From DASZPL01 sp035550315 (lineage in GTDB: Bacteria > Actinomycetota > Actinomycetes > JAFAQI01), in contig DASZPL010000170.1 of assembly GCA_035550315.1 (NCBI GenBank), positions 1 through 36,438 of the forward strand: DNA of 36,438 bases, given 5' to 3'. The position numbers and the translations under genes are program-made. Of the stretch, positions 14,331 through 22,898 are shown piece by piece (position 1 is the first letter of the stretch; each line of letters opens with the position of its first letter). Under the pieces are notes generated by a model, which was not told where the DNA came from, searched no databases, and worked only from the letters and a program-made list of their open reading frames with translations.

Positions 14331-14490
14331 CGGCTCGCTCCGGCGAGCCGACTTCGCACGCCTCCCGACCGTTCTGAACTGCGACGACCGGGGCGAGCCG
14401 GGCGGTCCTCGGGCAACCGGGGTCCGGCTGCCGGAGGCGTCAGGCGCGGCGGCCACCCGGTCGCACGCGGACAACCGGAGCGCTCCGGTT
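14331..14490 (+). promoter_or_regulatory. Structured rpsB leader
   Basis: This part of the gene-free stretch holds a perfect 8-bp hairpin with a 4-base loop, CGGCTCGC (14331-14338) and GCGAGCCG (14343-14350), starting near the predicted transcript start, and an 18-base perfect palindrome with half AACCGGAGC at 14473-14490, 25 bases before the Shine-Dalgarno. The leader could bind uS2 for autoregulation, as in other bacteria, but I see no known consensus. No open frame with coding character lies in 14219-14527. Confidence 0.4.
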
Positions 14491-14527
14491 CGCCTCCCGG
14501 CGAGCGGCGCGCGAGAGGAGCACGACC

Positions 14528-15361
14528 ATGGCCGTCGTCACGATGCGCCAGCTGCTCGAGAGCGGCGTCCACTTCGGGCACCAGACCCGACGGTGGAACC
14601 CGAAGATGAAGCGGTTCATCTTCACCGAGCGCAACGGCATCTACATCATCGACCTGCAGCAGTCGCTGTCCTACATCGACACGGCGTACGACTTCGTCAA
14701 GCAGACCGTCGCCCACGGCGGCTCGATCCTGTTCGTCGGCACCAAGAAGCAGGCGCAGGACGCGATCACCGAGCAGGCGACCCGGGTCGGCATGCCGTTC
14801 GTCACGCAGCGTTGGCTCGGCGGCATGCTCACCAACTTCTCCACCGTGCACCGGCGGCTCCAGCGGCTGAAGGAGCTGGAGATCCGGGAGCAGACCGGCG
14901 GCGCCCACGTGACGTCGAAGAAGGAGTCGCTGATGCTCTCCCGCGAGCGGGAGAAGCTGGCGCGCACCCTCGGCGGCATCCGCGACATGGCGAAGCTGCC
15001 GAGCGCGGTCTGGGTGGTCGACACCAACAAGGAGCACATCGCGGTCGCGGAAGCCCGCAAGCTCGGCATCCCGGTCGTCGCGATCCTCGACAGCAACTGC
15101 GACCCCGACCTCGTCGACTACCCGATCCCGGGCAACGACGACGCGATCCGGTCGGTCGCCACACTCACCCGGGTGATCGCGGACGCGGTCGCCGAGGGTC
15201 TGATCGCCCGCGCCGCCACCGCCGGCGACGAGGCCGCCGAGCCCGGCGCGGTCGGCAGCGACGAGCCGCTCGCCGAGTGGGAGCGCGAGGTGCTGCAGGG
15301 CGAGGCTGCCGGTGTCGGCGCGCCGCCCGCGACCGGCAGCGAGCCCCCGGCCGCCGGTTAA
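14528..15361 (+). CDS. rpsB: 30S ribosomal protein uS2
   Basis: 277 residues. uS2 is added late to the 30S head and is needed for initiation. The core (1-227) is highly conserved: VTMRQLLESGVHFGHQTRRWNPKMKRFIF, YIIDLQQSL, FVGTKKQAQ, RWLGGMLTNF, LPSAVWVVDTNKEHIAVAEARKLGIPVVAILDSNCDPDLVDYPIPGNDDAIRS. An Ala/Gly/Glu-rich tail of about 45 residues follows, as in other actinobacteria. AGGAG at 14516-14520 with a 7-base spacer fixes the ATG. Leads rpsB-tsf-pyrH-frr-cdsA-rlmN. Confidence 0.98.
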   Translation: MAVVTMRQLLESGVHFGHQTRRWNPKMKRFIFTERNGIYIIDLQQSLSYIDTAYDFVKQTVAHGGSILFVGTKKQAQDAITEQATRVGMPFVTQRWLGGMLTNFSTVHRRLQRLKELEIREQTGGAHVTSKKESLMLSREREKLARTLGGIRDMAKLPSAVWVVDTNKEHIAVAEARKLGIPVVAILDSNCDPDLVDYPIPGNDDAIRSVATLTRVIADAVAEGLIARAATAGDEAAEPGAVGSDEPLAEWEREVLQGEAAGVGAPPATGSEPPAAG

Positions 15362-15404
15362 GACCACGACGTACGACGACGAAGACGGAAGCGAGAGCAT
15401 CGAG

Positions 15405-16220
15405 ATGGCAGTCAGCGCTGCTGACGTGAAGCGGCTCCGGGATCTCACCGGCGCCGGGATGATGGACAGCAAGAACGCGTTGCAGGAGACCGACGGCGAC
15501 TTCGACAAGGCGGTCGAGTTCCTGCGGGTCAAGCAGGGCGCGAAGGTCGCCAAGCGCGGCTCCGAGCGGACCGCGACCAACGGCCTGGTCGCCGCCGCTG
15601 ACGGCGCGATGATCGCGCTCAACAGCGAGACCGACTTCGTCGCGAAGAACGAGGAGTTCCAGTCGCTGGCGGCCGACATCGTCGCGGTGGCCGCTGCCAG
15701 CAAGCCCGCCGACGTCGACGCGCTCGCCGCGCAGTCGCTCGCCGACGGCCGCACGGTCGCGACCGCGATCGAGCAGACTGCCGCGGCGATCGGCGAGAAG
15801 CTCGAGCTCGGTCGGGTCGCAGTGTTCGACGGCAAGACGACGACGTACCTGCACCGCCGCGCCACCGACCTGCCGCCGCAGATCGGCGTGCTCGTCGAGT
15901 TCGAGGGCGACGACGCCGAGACCGCCCGCGGGGTGGCGATGCAGATCGCGACCTACGACCCGCCGTACCTCTCCCGCGAGGACGTCCCGGCCGACGTCGT
16001 CGACAACGAGCGACGGATCGCCGAGGCGACCGCCCGCGAGGAGGGCAAGCCCGAGCAGGCGCTGCCGAAGATCATCGAGGGCCGGCTCAACGGCTTCTTC
16101 AAGGACGCCGTGCTGCTCGACCAGCCCTACGTCCGCGACAACAAGAAGACCGTCGGCGCGGTGCTCTCCGAGGCCGGCGTGACGGTGACCAGGTTCATCC
16201 GGTTCGCGGTGGGCGCGTAG
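15405..16220 (+). CDS. tsf: Translation elongation factor Ts
   Basis: 271 residues. EF-Ts exchanges GDP on EF-Tu. The N-terminal UBA-like domain (AADVKRLRDLTGAGMMDSKNALQETDGDFDKAVEFLR) is followed by the core with the TDFVAKN motif that contacts EF-Tu (about 77-83), and the C-terminal segment RLNGFFKDAVLLDQPYVRDNKKTV. The frame is open back to 15312, but family sequence starts at the ATG at 15405, 43 bases after the rpsB stop; GAGAG at 15392-15396 may be the ribosome-binding site. Confidence 0.98.
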   Translation: MAVSAADVKRLRDLTGAGMMDSKNALQETDGDFDKAVEFLRVKQGAKVAKRGSERTATNGLVAAADGAMIALNSETDFVAKNEEFQSLAADIVAVAAASKPADVDALAAQSLADGRTVATAIEQTAAAIGEKLELGRVAVFDGKTTTYLHRRATDLPPQIGVLVEFEGDDAETARGVAMQIATYDPPYLSREDVPADVVDNERRIAEATAREEGKPEQALPKIIEGRLNGFFKDAVLLDQPYVRDNKKTVGAVLSEAGVTVTRFIRFAVGA

Positions 16221-16225
16221 CCCAG

Positions 16226-16999
16226 ATGACCGACGCGCCGACGCCGTGGAGCCGCGTGCTGCTGAAGCTCGGCGGCGAGATGTTCGGCGGCGGCAAGGTG
16301 GGTGTCGACCCGGACGTCGTGCAGAGCATCGCGCGGCAGCTCGCCGACGTCGTGCGCGGCGGCACGCAGATCGCGGTCGTCATCGGCGGCGGCAACTTCT
16401 TCCGCGGCCGCGAGCTGTCCGAGCGCGGCATGGACCGCGGCCGCGCCGACTACATGGGCATGCTCGGCACGGTCATGAACTGCCTGGCGCTGCAGGACTT
16501 CCTGGAGAAGGAAGGCGTCGAGACCCGGGTGCAGACCGCGATCGCGATGGGTCAGGTCGCCGAGCCCTACATCCCGCGGCGCGCGATCCGGCACCTCGAG
16601 AAGGGCCGCGTCGTCATCTTCGGGGCCGGGCTCGGCGCGCCGTTCTTCTCCACCGACACGACGGCCGCGCAGCGCGCGCTGGAGATCGGCGCGCAGGTGC
16701 TGCTGATGGCGAAGGCGGTGGACGGCGTGTACGACGCCGACCCGCGCCGGGACCCGAACGCGAAGCGCTACGAGGCGATCAGCTACGCCGAGGTCGTCGC
16801 CAACCGGCTGCAGGTCGCGGACGCGACCGCGTTCACCCTCTGCCGCGACAACCGGTTGCCGGTCGTGGTCTTCGATCTGCTCGTCGACGGCAACATCGCG
16901 CGGGCCGTGCGTGGTGAGAGCATCGGGACCCTGGTGAGCGACCGGGTCGCCAGCCGGGCGACGGCGGCGACCACCGAGGGCAGGGAGGCGACCACATGA
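16226..16999 (+). CDS. pyrH: Uridylate kinase
   Basis: 257 residues. UMP kinase makes UDP from UMP and ATP in pyrimidine synthesis; it is a hexamer of the amino-acid-kinase fold, regulated by GTP and UTP in bacteria. Seen: RVLLKLGGEMFGG (phosphate loop), VIGGGNFFRG, YMGMLGTVMNCLALQDFLE, VVIFGAGLGAPFFSTDTTAAQRALEIGA and KAVDGVYDADPRRDPNA. The sequence keeps GG where many members have SGE before the MF segment, a small variation. ATG is 5 bases after the tsf stop; the end overlaps frr (ATGA). Confidence 0.98.
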   Translation: MTDAPTPWSRVLLKLGGEMFGGGKVGVDPDVVQSIARQLADVVRGGTQIAVVIGGGNFFRGRELSERGMDRGRADYMGMLGTVMNCLALQDFLEKEGVETRVQTAIAMGQVAEPYIPRRAIRHLEKGRVVIFGAGLGAPFFSTDTTAAQRALEIGAQVLLMAKAVDGVYDADPRRDPNAKRYEAISYAEVVANRLQVADATAFTLCRDNRLPVVVFDLLVDGNIARAVRGESIGTLVSDRVASRATAATTEGREATT

Positions 17000-17553
17000 T
17001 CGACGAGACCCTGTTCGAGGCCGAGGAGAAGATGGAGAAGGCGGTCGGCGTGCTGCACGACGACCTCGCGACCATCCGCACCGGCCGCGCGACGCCGCAG
17101 ATGTTCTCCAAGATCGTGGTCGACTACTACGGCGCTCCCACCCCCGTGAACCAGCTGGCGTCGTTCACCGTGCCTGAGCCGCGGATGGCGATCATTTCGC
17201 CGTACGACAAGTCGTCGCTCGCCGCCGTCGAGAAAGCGATCCGCGACAGCGACCTCGGCGTGAACCCGAGCAGCGACGGCACCATCATCCGGGTCGTGTT
17301 CCCCGAGCTCACCGAGGAGCGGCGCCGCGAGATGATCAAGGTCGCTCGCCACAAGGCCGAGGAGGGGCGGGTCTCGATCCGCAACATCCGCCGGCACGCG
17401 AAGGACGCACTCGACAAGCTCGCCAAGGACGGCGACGTCGGCGAGGACGACGTCGCGCGCGCCGAGAAGGAGCTGGAGAAGACCACGCACCGTTACGTCG
17501 AGCAGGTCGACGAAGCGCTGCGCGGCAAGGAATCCGAACTCCTCGAGGTCTGA
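16996..17553 (+). CDS. frr: Ribosome recycling factor
   Basis: 185 residues, exact family length. RRF with EF-G splits the post-termination ribosome. Conserved helices and hinge: EKMEKAVGVLHDDLATIRTGRATPQMFSKIVVDYYGAPTPVNQLASF, then SPYDKSSLAAVEKAI, NPSSDGTIIRVVFPELTEERRREMIKVARHKAEEGRVSIRNIRRHA. ATG overlaps the pyrH stop, so the two are coupled. Confidence 0.98.
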   Translation: MIDETLFEAEEKMEKAVGVLHDDLATIRTGRATPQMFSKIVVDYYGAPTPVNQLASFTVPEPRMAIISPYDKSSLAAVEKAIRDSDLGVNPSSDGTIIRVVFPELTEERRREMIKVARHKAEEGRVSIRNIRRHAKDALDKLAKDGDVGEDDVARAEKELEKTTHRYVEQVDEALRGKESELLEV

Positions 17554-17574
17554 CGACCCGAGCCCGGGCCCGAC

Positions 17575-18429
17575 ATGACGAAGCCACTTCCCCTCGAGCC
17601 GGACGCCGTCGGCAGCGCCGGTCGGGCCGGGCGGAATTTGCCGGTCGCCATCGGCATCGGGCTGGCGCTCGGTGCCCTCGTCCTGGTGCCGCTCTACCTC
17701 TACCGGCCGCTGTTCCTTGCCGTCGTCGTCGTGGTCATCGTGATCGGGATGCACGAGTTCACCCGGGCGGTGGCGGTGAAGCAGGTCCGGGCGCCGTTCT
17801 TGCCATTGGCTACTGGCGCCACCGCGATTCTGTGTGTCGGGTACGCCGACGGGCGCCACTGGATGACGGCCGCGATGCTGCTGACGATTCCGGTGCTGGT
17901 CGCGTGGCGGGTGCCCCGCGGCACCGACGGTCTGGTGGCCGATCTCGCGACCCCGGTCTTCGCCCTGCTCTACGTCGGCTACCTGGCCGGGTTCTGTGCG
18001 CTGATGCTCGCGCCGCCCGACGGTGACCGCCGGGTGACGTGCTTCATCGCGACCGTCGTCGCCAGTGACGTCGGCGGATATGCGGCGGGCGTGCTGTTCG
18101 GCAAGCACCCGTTCGCGCCGCGGATCAGCCCGAAGAAGTCGTGGGAGGGGCTGGCCGGCTCGGCCGGGTTGTGCGCCGTCGTCGGCGTCATCTTGACTAT
18201 GACGTTGTTGCCCGTCGCGTGGTGGCAGGGCGTGCTGTTCGGGTTGGTGATGTTCGGCACCGCAACGCTGGGCGATCTCGGTGAGTCGATGATCAAGCGC
18301 GACCTCGGCATCAAGGACATGGGCAGCCTGCTGCCGGGCCACGGCGGCATCATGGACCGGCTCGACTCGCTGCTGCCGTCCGCGCTCGTCGCCTGGGCGC
18401 TGCTCGCCAACTTCGCCCCGGTCCACTGA
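17575..18429 (+). CDS. cdsA: Phosphatidate cytidylyltransferase
   Basis: 284 residues. CdsA makes CDP-diacylglycerol from phosphatidate and CTP in the membrane, the precursor of phosphatidylinositol, phosphatidylglycerol and cardiolipin. About eight transmembrane helices are suggested by the hydrophobic runs between 22 and 282. The family signature near the C-terminus is intact: GDLGESMIKRDLGIKDMGSLLPGHGGIMDRLDS, with the metal-binding Asp residues; SDVGGYAAGVLFGKHPFAPRISPKKSWEG precedes it. No Shine-Dalgarno is seen 21 bases after frr. Its TGA shares a base with the rlmN ATG. Confidence 0.95.
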   Translation: MTKPLPLEPDAVGSAGRAGRNLPVAIGIGLALGALVLVPLYLYRPLFLAVVVVVIVIGMHEFTRAVAVKQVRAPFLPLATGATAILCVGYADGRHWMTAAMLLTIPVLVAWRVPRGTDGLVADLATPVFALLYVGYLAGFCALMLAPPDGDRRVTCFIATVVASDVGGYAAGVLFGKHPFAPRISPKKSWEGLAGSAGLCAVVGVILTMTLLPVAWWQGVLFGLVMFGTATLGDLGESMIKRDLGIKDMGSLLPGHGGIMDRLDSLLPSALVAWALLANFAPVH

Positions 18430-19481
18430 TGGCCAAGCCGCCGCGCCACCTCGCCGACCTTGACCCGGCCGAGCGCCGAGCCGCGGTCGCCGACACCGGC
18501 CGGCCGGCGTACCGCGCCGACCAGCTGTCCCGGCACTACTTCGGCCACGGCGTCACCGACCCGGCCGCGATGACGGACATCCCCGCCGGCGACCGCGAGG
18601 CGCTGGCGCGCGACCTGCTGCCCGGCCTGCTGACGCCAGTCCGGAGCATCGAGTGCGACAGCGGTGCCACCCGCAAGTGGGTCTGGCGGCTGCATGACGG
18701 GGCGCTGGTGGAGAGTGTGCTGATGCGCTACCCGGACCGAGTGACGATGTGCGTCTCGTCGCAGGCGGGCTGCGGCATGGCCTGCCCGTTCTGCGCCACC
18801 GGGCAGGGCGGCCTGACCCGCAACTTGTCTACCGCGGAGATCGTCGAGCAGATCGTCGCCGGCAGCGCCGACCCGACCGGATTCGGGCGAGCGCGGGTCG
18901 ACAACGTGGTCTTCATGGGCATGGGCGAGCCACTGGCCAACTACGTCGCAGTGCTTCGCGCCGTACGCCGCCTCACCGCACCCGCCCCCGACGGGCTCGG
19001 CATCGGCCAGCGGCACGTCACCGTGTCCACGGTCGGGCTGGTGCCGGCGATCGACCGGCTCGCCGGTGAGGGGCTGCAGGTGACGCTCGCGCTCTCACTG
19101 CATGCGCCCGACGACGAGTTGCGCGACACCCTGGTGCCGATCAACCGGCGCTGGCCGGTCGCCGAGGCGCTGGCCGCAGCCGATCGCTACGCCGCGGCGA
19201 CCGGACGCCGGGTCTCGATCGAGTACGCGTTGATCCGCGACGTCAACGACCAAACCGACCGCGCGCACCTGCTCGGCGAGCTGCTTCACGGCCGGTTGGT
19301 CCACGTCAACCTGATCCCGCTGAACCCCACACCCGGCTCGGCCTGGACGGCGTCACGACGGCGCGACGAGCGGGCGTTCGTCGAGATCCTCCGGTCGCAC
19401 GGCGTCGCCACGACCGTGCGCGACACCCGCGGTCGCGAGATCGACGGCGCCTGCGGCCAGCTCGCGGCGGTGGCCTCATGA
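18429..19481 (+). CDS. rlmN: Dual-specificity RNA methyltransferase RlmN
   Basis: 350 residues. A radical-SAM enzyme that methylates C2 of A2503 in 23S rRNA and of A37 in some tRNAs. The [4Fe-4S] motif is Cys115-x3-Cys119-x2-Cys122 (GCGMACPFCATGQGGLTRNL); the C-terminal catalytic Cys342 is in DGACGQL. Others: VFMGMGEPLANY (SAM-binding GEP), ISTVGL-like VTVSTVGLVPAIDRL, LALSLHAPDDELRDTLVPINRRWP. Its ATG uses the last base of the cdsA stop, and its own stop overlaps the next gene (ATGA). Confidence 0.96.
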   Translation: MAKPPRHLADLDPAERRAAVADTGRPAYRADQLSRHYFGHGVTDPAAMTDIPAGDREALARDLLPGLLTPVRSIECDSGATRKWVWRLHDGALVESVLMRYPDRVTMCVSSQAGCGMACPFCATGQGGLTRNLSTAEIVEQIVAGSADPTGFGRARVDNVVFMGMGEPLANYVAVLRAVRRLTAPAPDGLGIGQRHVTVSTVGLVPAIDRLAGEGLQVTLALSLHAPDDELRDTLVPINRRWPVAEALAAADRYAAATGRRVSIEYALIRDVNDQTDRAHLLGELLHGRLVHVNLIPLNPTPGSAWTASRRRDERAFVEILRSHGVATTVRDTRGREIDGACGQLAAVAS

Positions 19482-20491
19482 GGCGCCGTAGCCGCCTGCG
19501 ACTCGCGGCGCTGGTCGCCGCTGGCGTGCTCGGTGTCACGACGCTGCCGAGCCTCGCGGCGTCCTCAGCCGCGGCGGCGCCACCGCCGAGATGTGTGTCG
19601 CGCATCCTCGTCCTGTCGGCGTTCCCGACCGAGATCGGGCCGTTGCTCGCCCGTACCAAGCTGAGCTCGCCCCGCCCGGTCGTCGTCGACGGGCACGGCT
19701 TCTACCTCGGCCGGCTTCAGGGCCATCGCGTCGCGCTCGGCCTCACCGGCATCGGCCTCGCCAACGCCCGCAACACCACCCGCGCCGCACTCGGGCATTT
19801 CCGCTGCGGCTCCGACTCCGCGATCAGCGCCATCGTGTTCTCCGGTGTGGGCGGTGGCGATTTCATCGGGGACGTGGTCGCGCCGAGCCGGTGGACCGAA
19901 GACGGCAAGCACTGGACCCACGCCACCCGGTCGATGCTGCGCACGATGCGCCACGTCGCCCGGCACGCGAAGATCCCGCTGCGGCAACGGACACCGCTGG
20001 GTGACCCCGGCTGCCTGCATCTGCCGCCGGACGCCGTTCAGCTCGTCACCGTGCAGCACGTGCCGACGGTCAAGGTGGGTGGCAACGGGCTCAGCACCGA
20101 CCCGTTCGGCGGCCACCCGTTCCCGTGCGTGCCGGGCGCCGGCGACGTGTTCGGGTGCGCGCCGTGCGACAGCGTCGGCGAACCGGCGCCGAGCCTCAGC
20201 CAGCTGCTCGGCGCCCTGTCGCCGTTCATCAGCCCGACCTTCTTCACCGACTACGCCGCCTCGCAGACGCCGCCTCCCGGCCACTACGTGGACGAGGACA
20301 TGGAAACCGCGGCGGTGGCGAAGGTGGCGCACCACGCGAAGATGCCGTTCCTCGGCATCCGCGCGGCGTCGGACGGCGGCGGCGACCCGCTGCACCTGCC
20401 CGGGTTCCCGGTCGAGTTCTTCGTCTATCGCCAGCTCGCCGCTGACAATGCCGCCGCCGCGGCGTTGGCTTTCCTTCAGGCGTGGCGGTGA
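19478..20491 (+). CDS. Exported MTA/SAH nucleosidase-like protein (PNP_UDP fold)
   Basis: 337 residues with an Arg-rich signal peptide (RRRSRLRLAALVAAGVLGVTT, cleavage probable near 30-36). The rest is a nucleoside-phosphorylase fold. Three catalytic acids of E. coli MTA/SAH nucleosidase (Glu12, Glu174, Asp197) appear with right spacing: Glu52 in LVLSAFPTEIGPLL, Glu276 in DEDMETAAVA, Asp299 in RAASDGGGD (23 residues after Glu276, as in the enzyme). A large insertion (about 135-265) separates the halves. Six cysteines (39, 110, 179, 217, 227, 230) may form disulfides outside the cell. It probably cleaves an N-glycosidic bond of an extracellular nucleoside, but the substrate is unknown. Translationally coupled to rlmN by ATGA, 11 bases before dxr. 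Confidence 0.85.
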   Translation: MRRRSRLRLAALVAAGVLGVTTLPSLAASSAAAAPPPRCVSRILVLSAFPTEIGPLLARTKLSSPRPVVVDGHGFYLGRLQGHRVALGLTGIGLANARNTTRAALGHFRCGSDSAISAIVFSGVGGGDFIGDVVAPSRWTEDGKHWTHATRSMLRTMRHVARHAKIPLRQRTPLGDPGCLHLPPDAVQLVTVQHVPTVKVGGNGLSTDPFGGHPFPCVPGAGDVFGCAPCDSVGEPAPSLSQLLGALSPFISPTFFTDYAASQTPPPGHYVDEDMETAAVAKVAHHAKMPFLGIRAASDGGGDPLHLPGFPVEFFVYRQLAADNAAAAALAFLQAWR

Positions 20492-20502
20492 CAATAGGTG
20501 CT

Positions 20503-21714
20503 ATGACCGCCGAGCGCCGAGCCATCGTGCTGCTCGGCTCGACCGGTTCGATCGGCACCCAGGCGATCGATGTGGTGCGCGGCGCGCCGGAGCGGTTCCG
20601 CATCGTCGGTCTGGGCGCCGGCGGCGGCCGGCCGGACCTGCTGGCGGCCCAAGCGCTGGACCTCGGCGTCGAGGTGGTCGCCGTCTCGCGGGCGAGCGCC
20701 GCCGAGGACGTGCAGCTGGCGCTGTACGCCGAGGCGCAGCGCCGCGGCTTCAGCCGCGGCGAGTTCGCCGTACCGAAGCTGCTGATCGGGCCGGACGCGA
20801 TGACCGAGCTCGCCGGCTGGCCCTGCGACGTGGTCCTCAACGGCATCACCGGCTCGATCGGGCTGGCGCCGACGCTGGCCGCCCTCGACGCCGGTCGCAC
20901 CCTCGCGCTCGCCAACAAGGAGTCACTCATCGCGGGCGGCGCGCTGGTCACCGCCCGGGCCAAGCCGGGGCAGATCGTGCCGGTCGACTCGGAGCACTCG
21001 GCGATCGCGCAGTGCCTGCGGGCGGGCGAGCGCCGCGAGGTCCGCCGGTTGGTGCTGACCGCCAGCGGTGGCCCGTTCCGCGGCTGGTCGCGCGAGCAGA
21101 TGGCCGCCGCCAGGCCCGAGCAGGCGCTGGCGCACCCGACGTGGGACATGGGCCCGGTGATCACGATCAACTCGGCCACGCTGGTGAACAAAGGGCTGGA
21201 GCTGATCGAGGCGCGCTGGCTGTTCGGCATCGACTACGACGCGATCGACGTCGTGGTGCACCCCCAGTCGATCGTGCACTCGATGGTCGAGTTCGTCGAC
21301 GGGTCAACCGTCGCCCAGGCCAGCCCACCGGACATGCGGCTACCGATCTCGCTCGCCCTCGGCTGGCCGGACCGCACGGCGGAGGCGGCCGCGGCGGTCG
21401 ACTGGTCCCGCGCCACGCAGTGGACCTTCGAACCGCTGGACGCCGATGCCTTCCCGGCCGTCGGGCTCGCGCGCGCGGTCGGTCGCCGCGGCGGGACCGC
21501 ACCCGCGGTGTTCAACGCCGCCAACGAGGAGGCGGTCGCCGCGTTCGTCGCCGAGCGGATCGGCTTTGCCGACATCGTCGACACGGTCGCGCGGGTAGTC
21601 GACGAGCACGACCCGGACGTGAACCCGGCGCCCCAGCTGGCCGATATCCATGTCGTGGAGAGCTGGGCCCGCCGCCGCGTGCACGAGCTGACGATGGCCG
21701 GAGCCGGCCGATGA
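20503..21714 (+). CDS. dxr: 1-deoxy-D-xylulose-5-phosphate reductoisomerase
   Basis: 403 residues. Dxr rearranges and reduces DXP to MEP with NADPH, the committed step of the non-mevalonate isoprenoid pathway; fosmidomycin inhibits this family. Seen: NADPH loop LLGSTGSIGTQAIDVV, NKESLIAGGALV, metal and substrate site PVDSEHSAIAQCL, flexible loop region TASGGPFRGW, PTWDMGPVITINSATLVNKGLELIEARWLF, HPQSIVHSMVEFVDGS. An in-frame GTG at 20482 would add 7 residues and overlap the preceding gene; the ATG is preferred. AGGTG at 20496-20500 is a close, weak ribosome-binding site; GACAAT 7 bases before the ATG might instead be a -10. Confidence 0.96.
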   Translation: MTAERRAIVLLGSTGSIGTQAIDVVRGAPERFRIVGLGAGGGRPDLLAAQALDLGVEVVAVSRASAAEDVQLALYAEAQRRGFSRGEFAVPKLLIGPDAMTELAGWPCDVVLNGITGSIGLAPTLAALDAGRTLALANKESLIAGGALVTARAKPGQIVPVDSEHSAIAQCLRAGERREVRRLVLTASGGPFRGWSREQMAAARPEQALAHPTWDMGPVITINSATLVNKGLELIEARWLFGIDYDAIDVVVHPQSIVHSMVEFVDGSTVAQASPPDMRLPISLALGWPDRTAEAAAAVDWSRATQWTFEPLDADAFPAVGLARAVGRRGGTAPAVFNAANEEAVAAFVAERIGFADIVDTVARVVDEHDPDVNPAPQLADIHVVESWARRRVHELTMAGAGR

Positions 21715-22889
21715 GCTACACCATCGGCGTCATCGCGTTCGTCGTGGCGCTGCTCGCGTCGGTCATGCTGCACGAGGCCGGGCACTTCCTGACCGCGAAG
21801 CACTACGGGATGAAGGCGTCCCGGTTCTTCCTCGGCTTCGGCCCCACGCTCTGGTCGTTCCGTCGCGGCGAGACTGAGTACGGCGTCAAGGCGCTGCCGG
21901 CCGGCGGTTTCGTGAAGATCGAAGGGATGACGGCGCTCGAGGAGATGCCGCCGGGCGAGGAGAGCCGGGCGTTCCACCGTCAGCCGGCGGGCCAACGGGC
22001 GGTCGTGCTGGCGGCCGGCTCGACGGTGCACTTCATCATCGCGATCTTCCTGGTCTTCGGCGTGATCGCCGCCACCCACAAGGACCCGGTCGCGGCGTCG
22101 ATCTCGATCGACCGCGTCGGTCCGTGCGTGCCCGCCGGCGCGCGCACGCAGTGCCTGCCCTCCGACCCGAAGTCGCCAGCGGTCGGAGTGCTGCAACGCG
22201 GCGACATCGTCACCGGGATCAACGGCGTCTCGACCGACTCGCCCGACCGGGTCGGCCGGATCATTCAGGCGCATCCTGGCGAGCCGGTGACGCTCGACGT
22301 GCGGCGCGACGGCAAGCCGATCACCGTCACCGTCGTACCGGCCGCCGTCAACGACCACGGCCGCACCATCGGGAGGATCGGCATCACCCAGGAGCTGGTC
22401 GCCAAACACGTCAGCCTCGCGTCCTCGGTGCCACGGACCTTCGGCGTGCTTGGCGACTTCGTCACCTCGACGGTCCATGCGCTTGGCGGCTTGCCGCACG
22501 AGGTCGCGCAGATCTTCCAGGGCGAGAAGCGCAGCGCCAACAGCGCGGCGAGCATCGTCGATGTCGGGCGGGTGAGCGGGCAGATCGCCTCGTCCGGCGC
22601 TTCGACCGGCAGCATCGTCGCGACCCTGCTGCTCATCGTGGCCGAGCTCAACCTGTTCGTCGGCATCTTCAACCTGTTGCCGCTGCTGCCGCTCGACGGC
22701 GGGCACATCGCGATCCTCGCCTTCGAGGAGGCGCGCAGCCGGGCCTACCGGCTGTTCGGGCGACGCGACCCTGGCCGCGTGGACATCATGAAGGTGCTGC
22801 CGCTGACCTACGCTGTAGTTGCGGTCTTCGTCGGGTTGTCGCTGATCCTGCTGTACGCCGGTATCACGAACCCGATCACACTGCAGTAG
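21711..22889 (+). CDS. RseP-like site-2 zinc metalloprotease
   Basis: 392 residues. An intramembrane protease of the M50 family (Rip1/RseP type) that cuts anti-sigma factors or signal-peptide remnants within the membrane. HEAGH at 21-25 gives His21, Glu22 and His25; the third zinc ligand, Asp329, is in LLPLDGGH. One PDZ domain lies between (about 165-240: VGVLQRGDIVTGINGVS...VTLDVRRDGKPITVTVVP). Transmembrane segments at about 5-20, 95-118, 305-330 and 360-385. Flanked by dxr and ispG, the standard actinobacterial order. ATG overlaps the dxr stop; the frame is open further upstream but that part is a shadow of dxr. Confidence 0.94.
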   Translation: MSYTIGVIAFVVALLASVMLHEAGHFLTAKHYGMKASRFFLGFGPTLWSFRRGETEYGVKALPAGGFVKIEGMTALEEMPPGEESRAFHRQPAGQRAVVLAAGSTVHFIIAIFLVFGVIAATHKDPVAASISIDRVGPCVPAGARTQCLPSDPKSPAVGVLQRGDIVTGINGVSTDSPDRVGRIIQAHPGEPVTLDVRRDGKPITVTVVPAAVNDHGRTIGRIGITQELVAKHVSLASSVPRTFGVLGDFVTSTVHALGGLPHEVAQIFQGEKRSANSAASIVDVGRVSGQIASSGASTGSIVATLLLIVAELNLFVGIFNLLPLLPLDGGHIAILAFEEARSRAYRLFGRRDPGRVDIMKVLPLTYAVVAVFVGLSLILLYAGITNPITLQ

Positions 22890-22898
22890 AGGGAGTGC

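Noticed and set aside
14219..15865. Upstream extension of the M23 peptidase frame across rpsB and tsf (minus strand)
   Set aside because: The frame is open by chance; the signal peptide fixes the start at 14218.
20482..20502. GTG start for dxr overlapping the nucleosidase gene
   Set aside because: Adds seven unconserved residues before the NADPH-binding segment; ATG at 20503 preferred.
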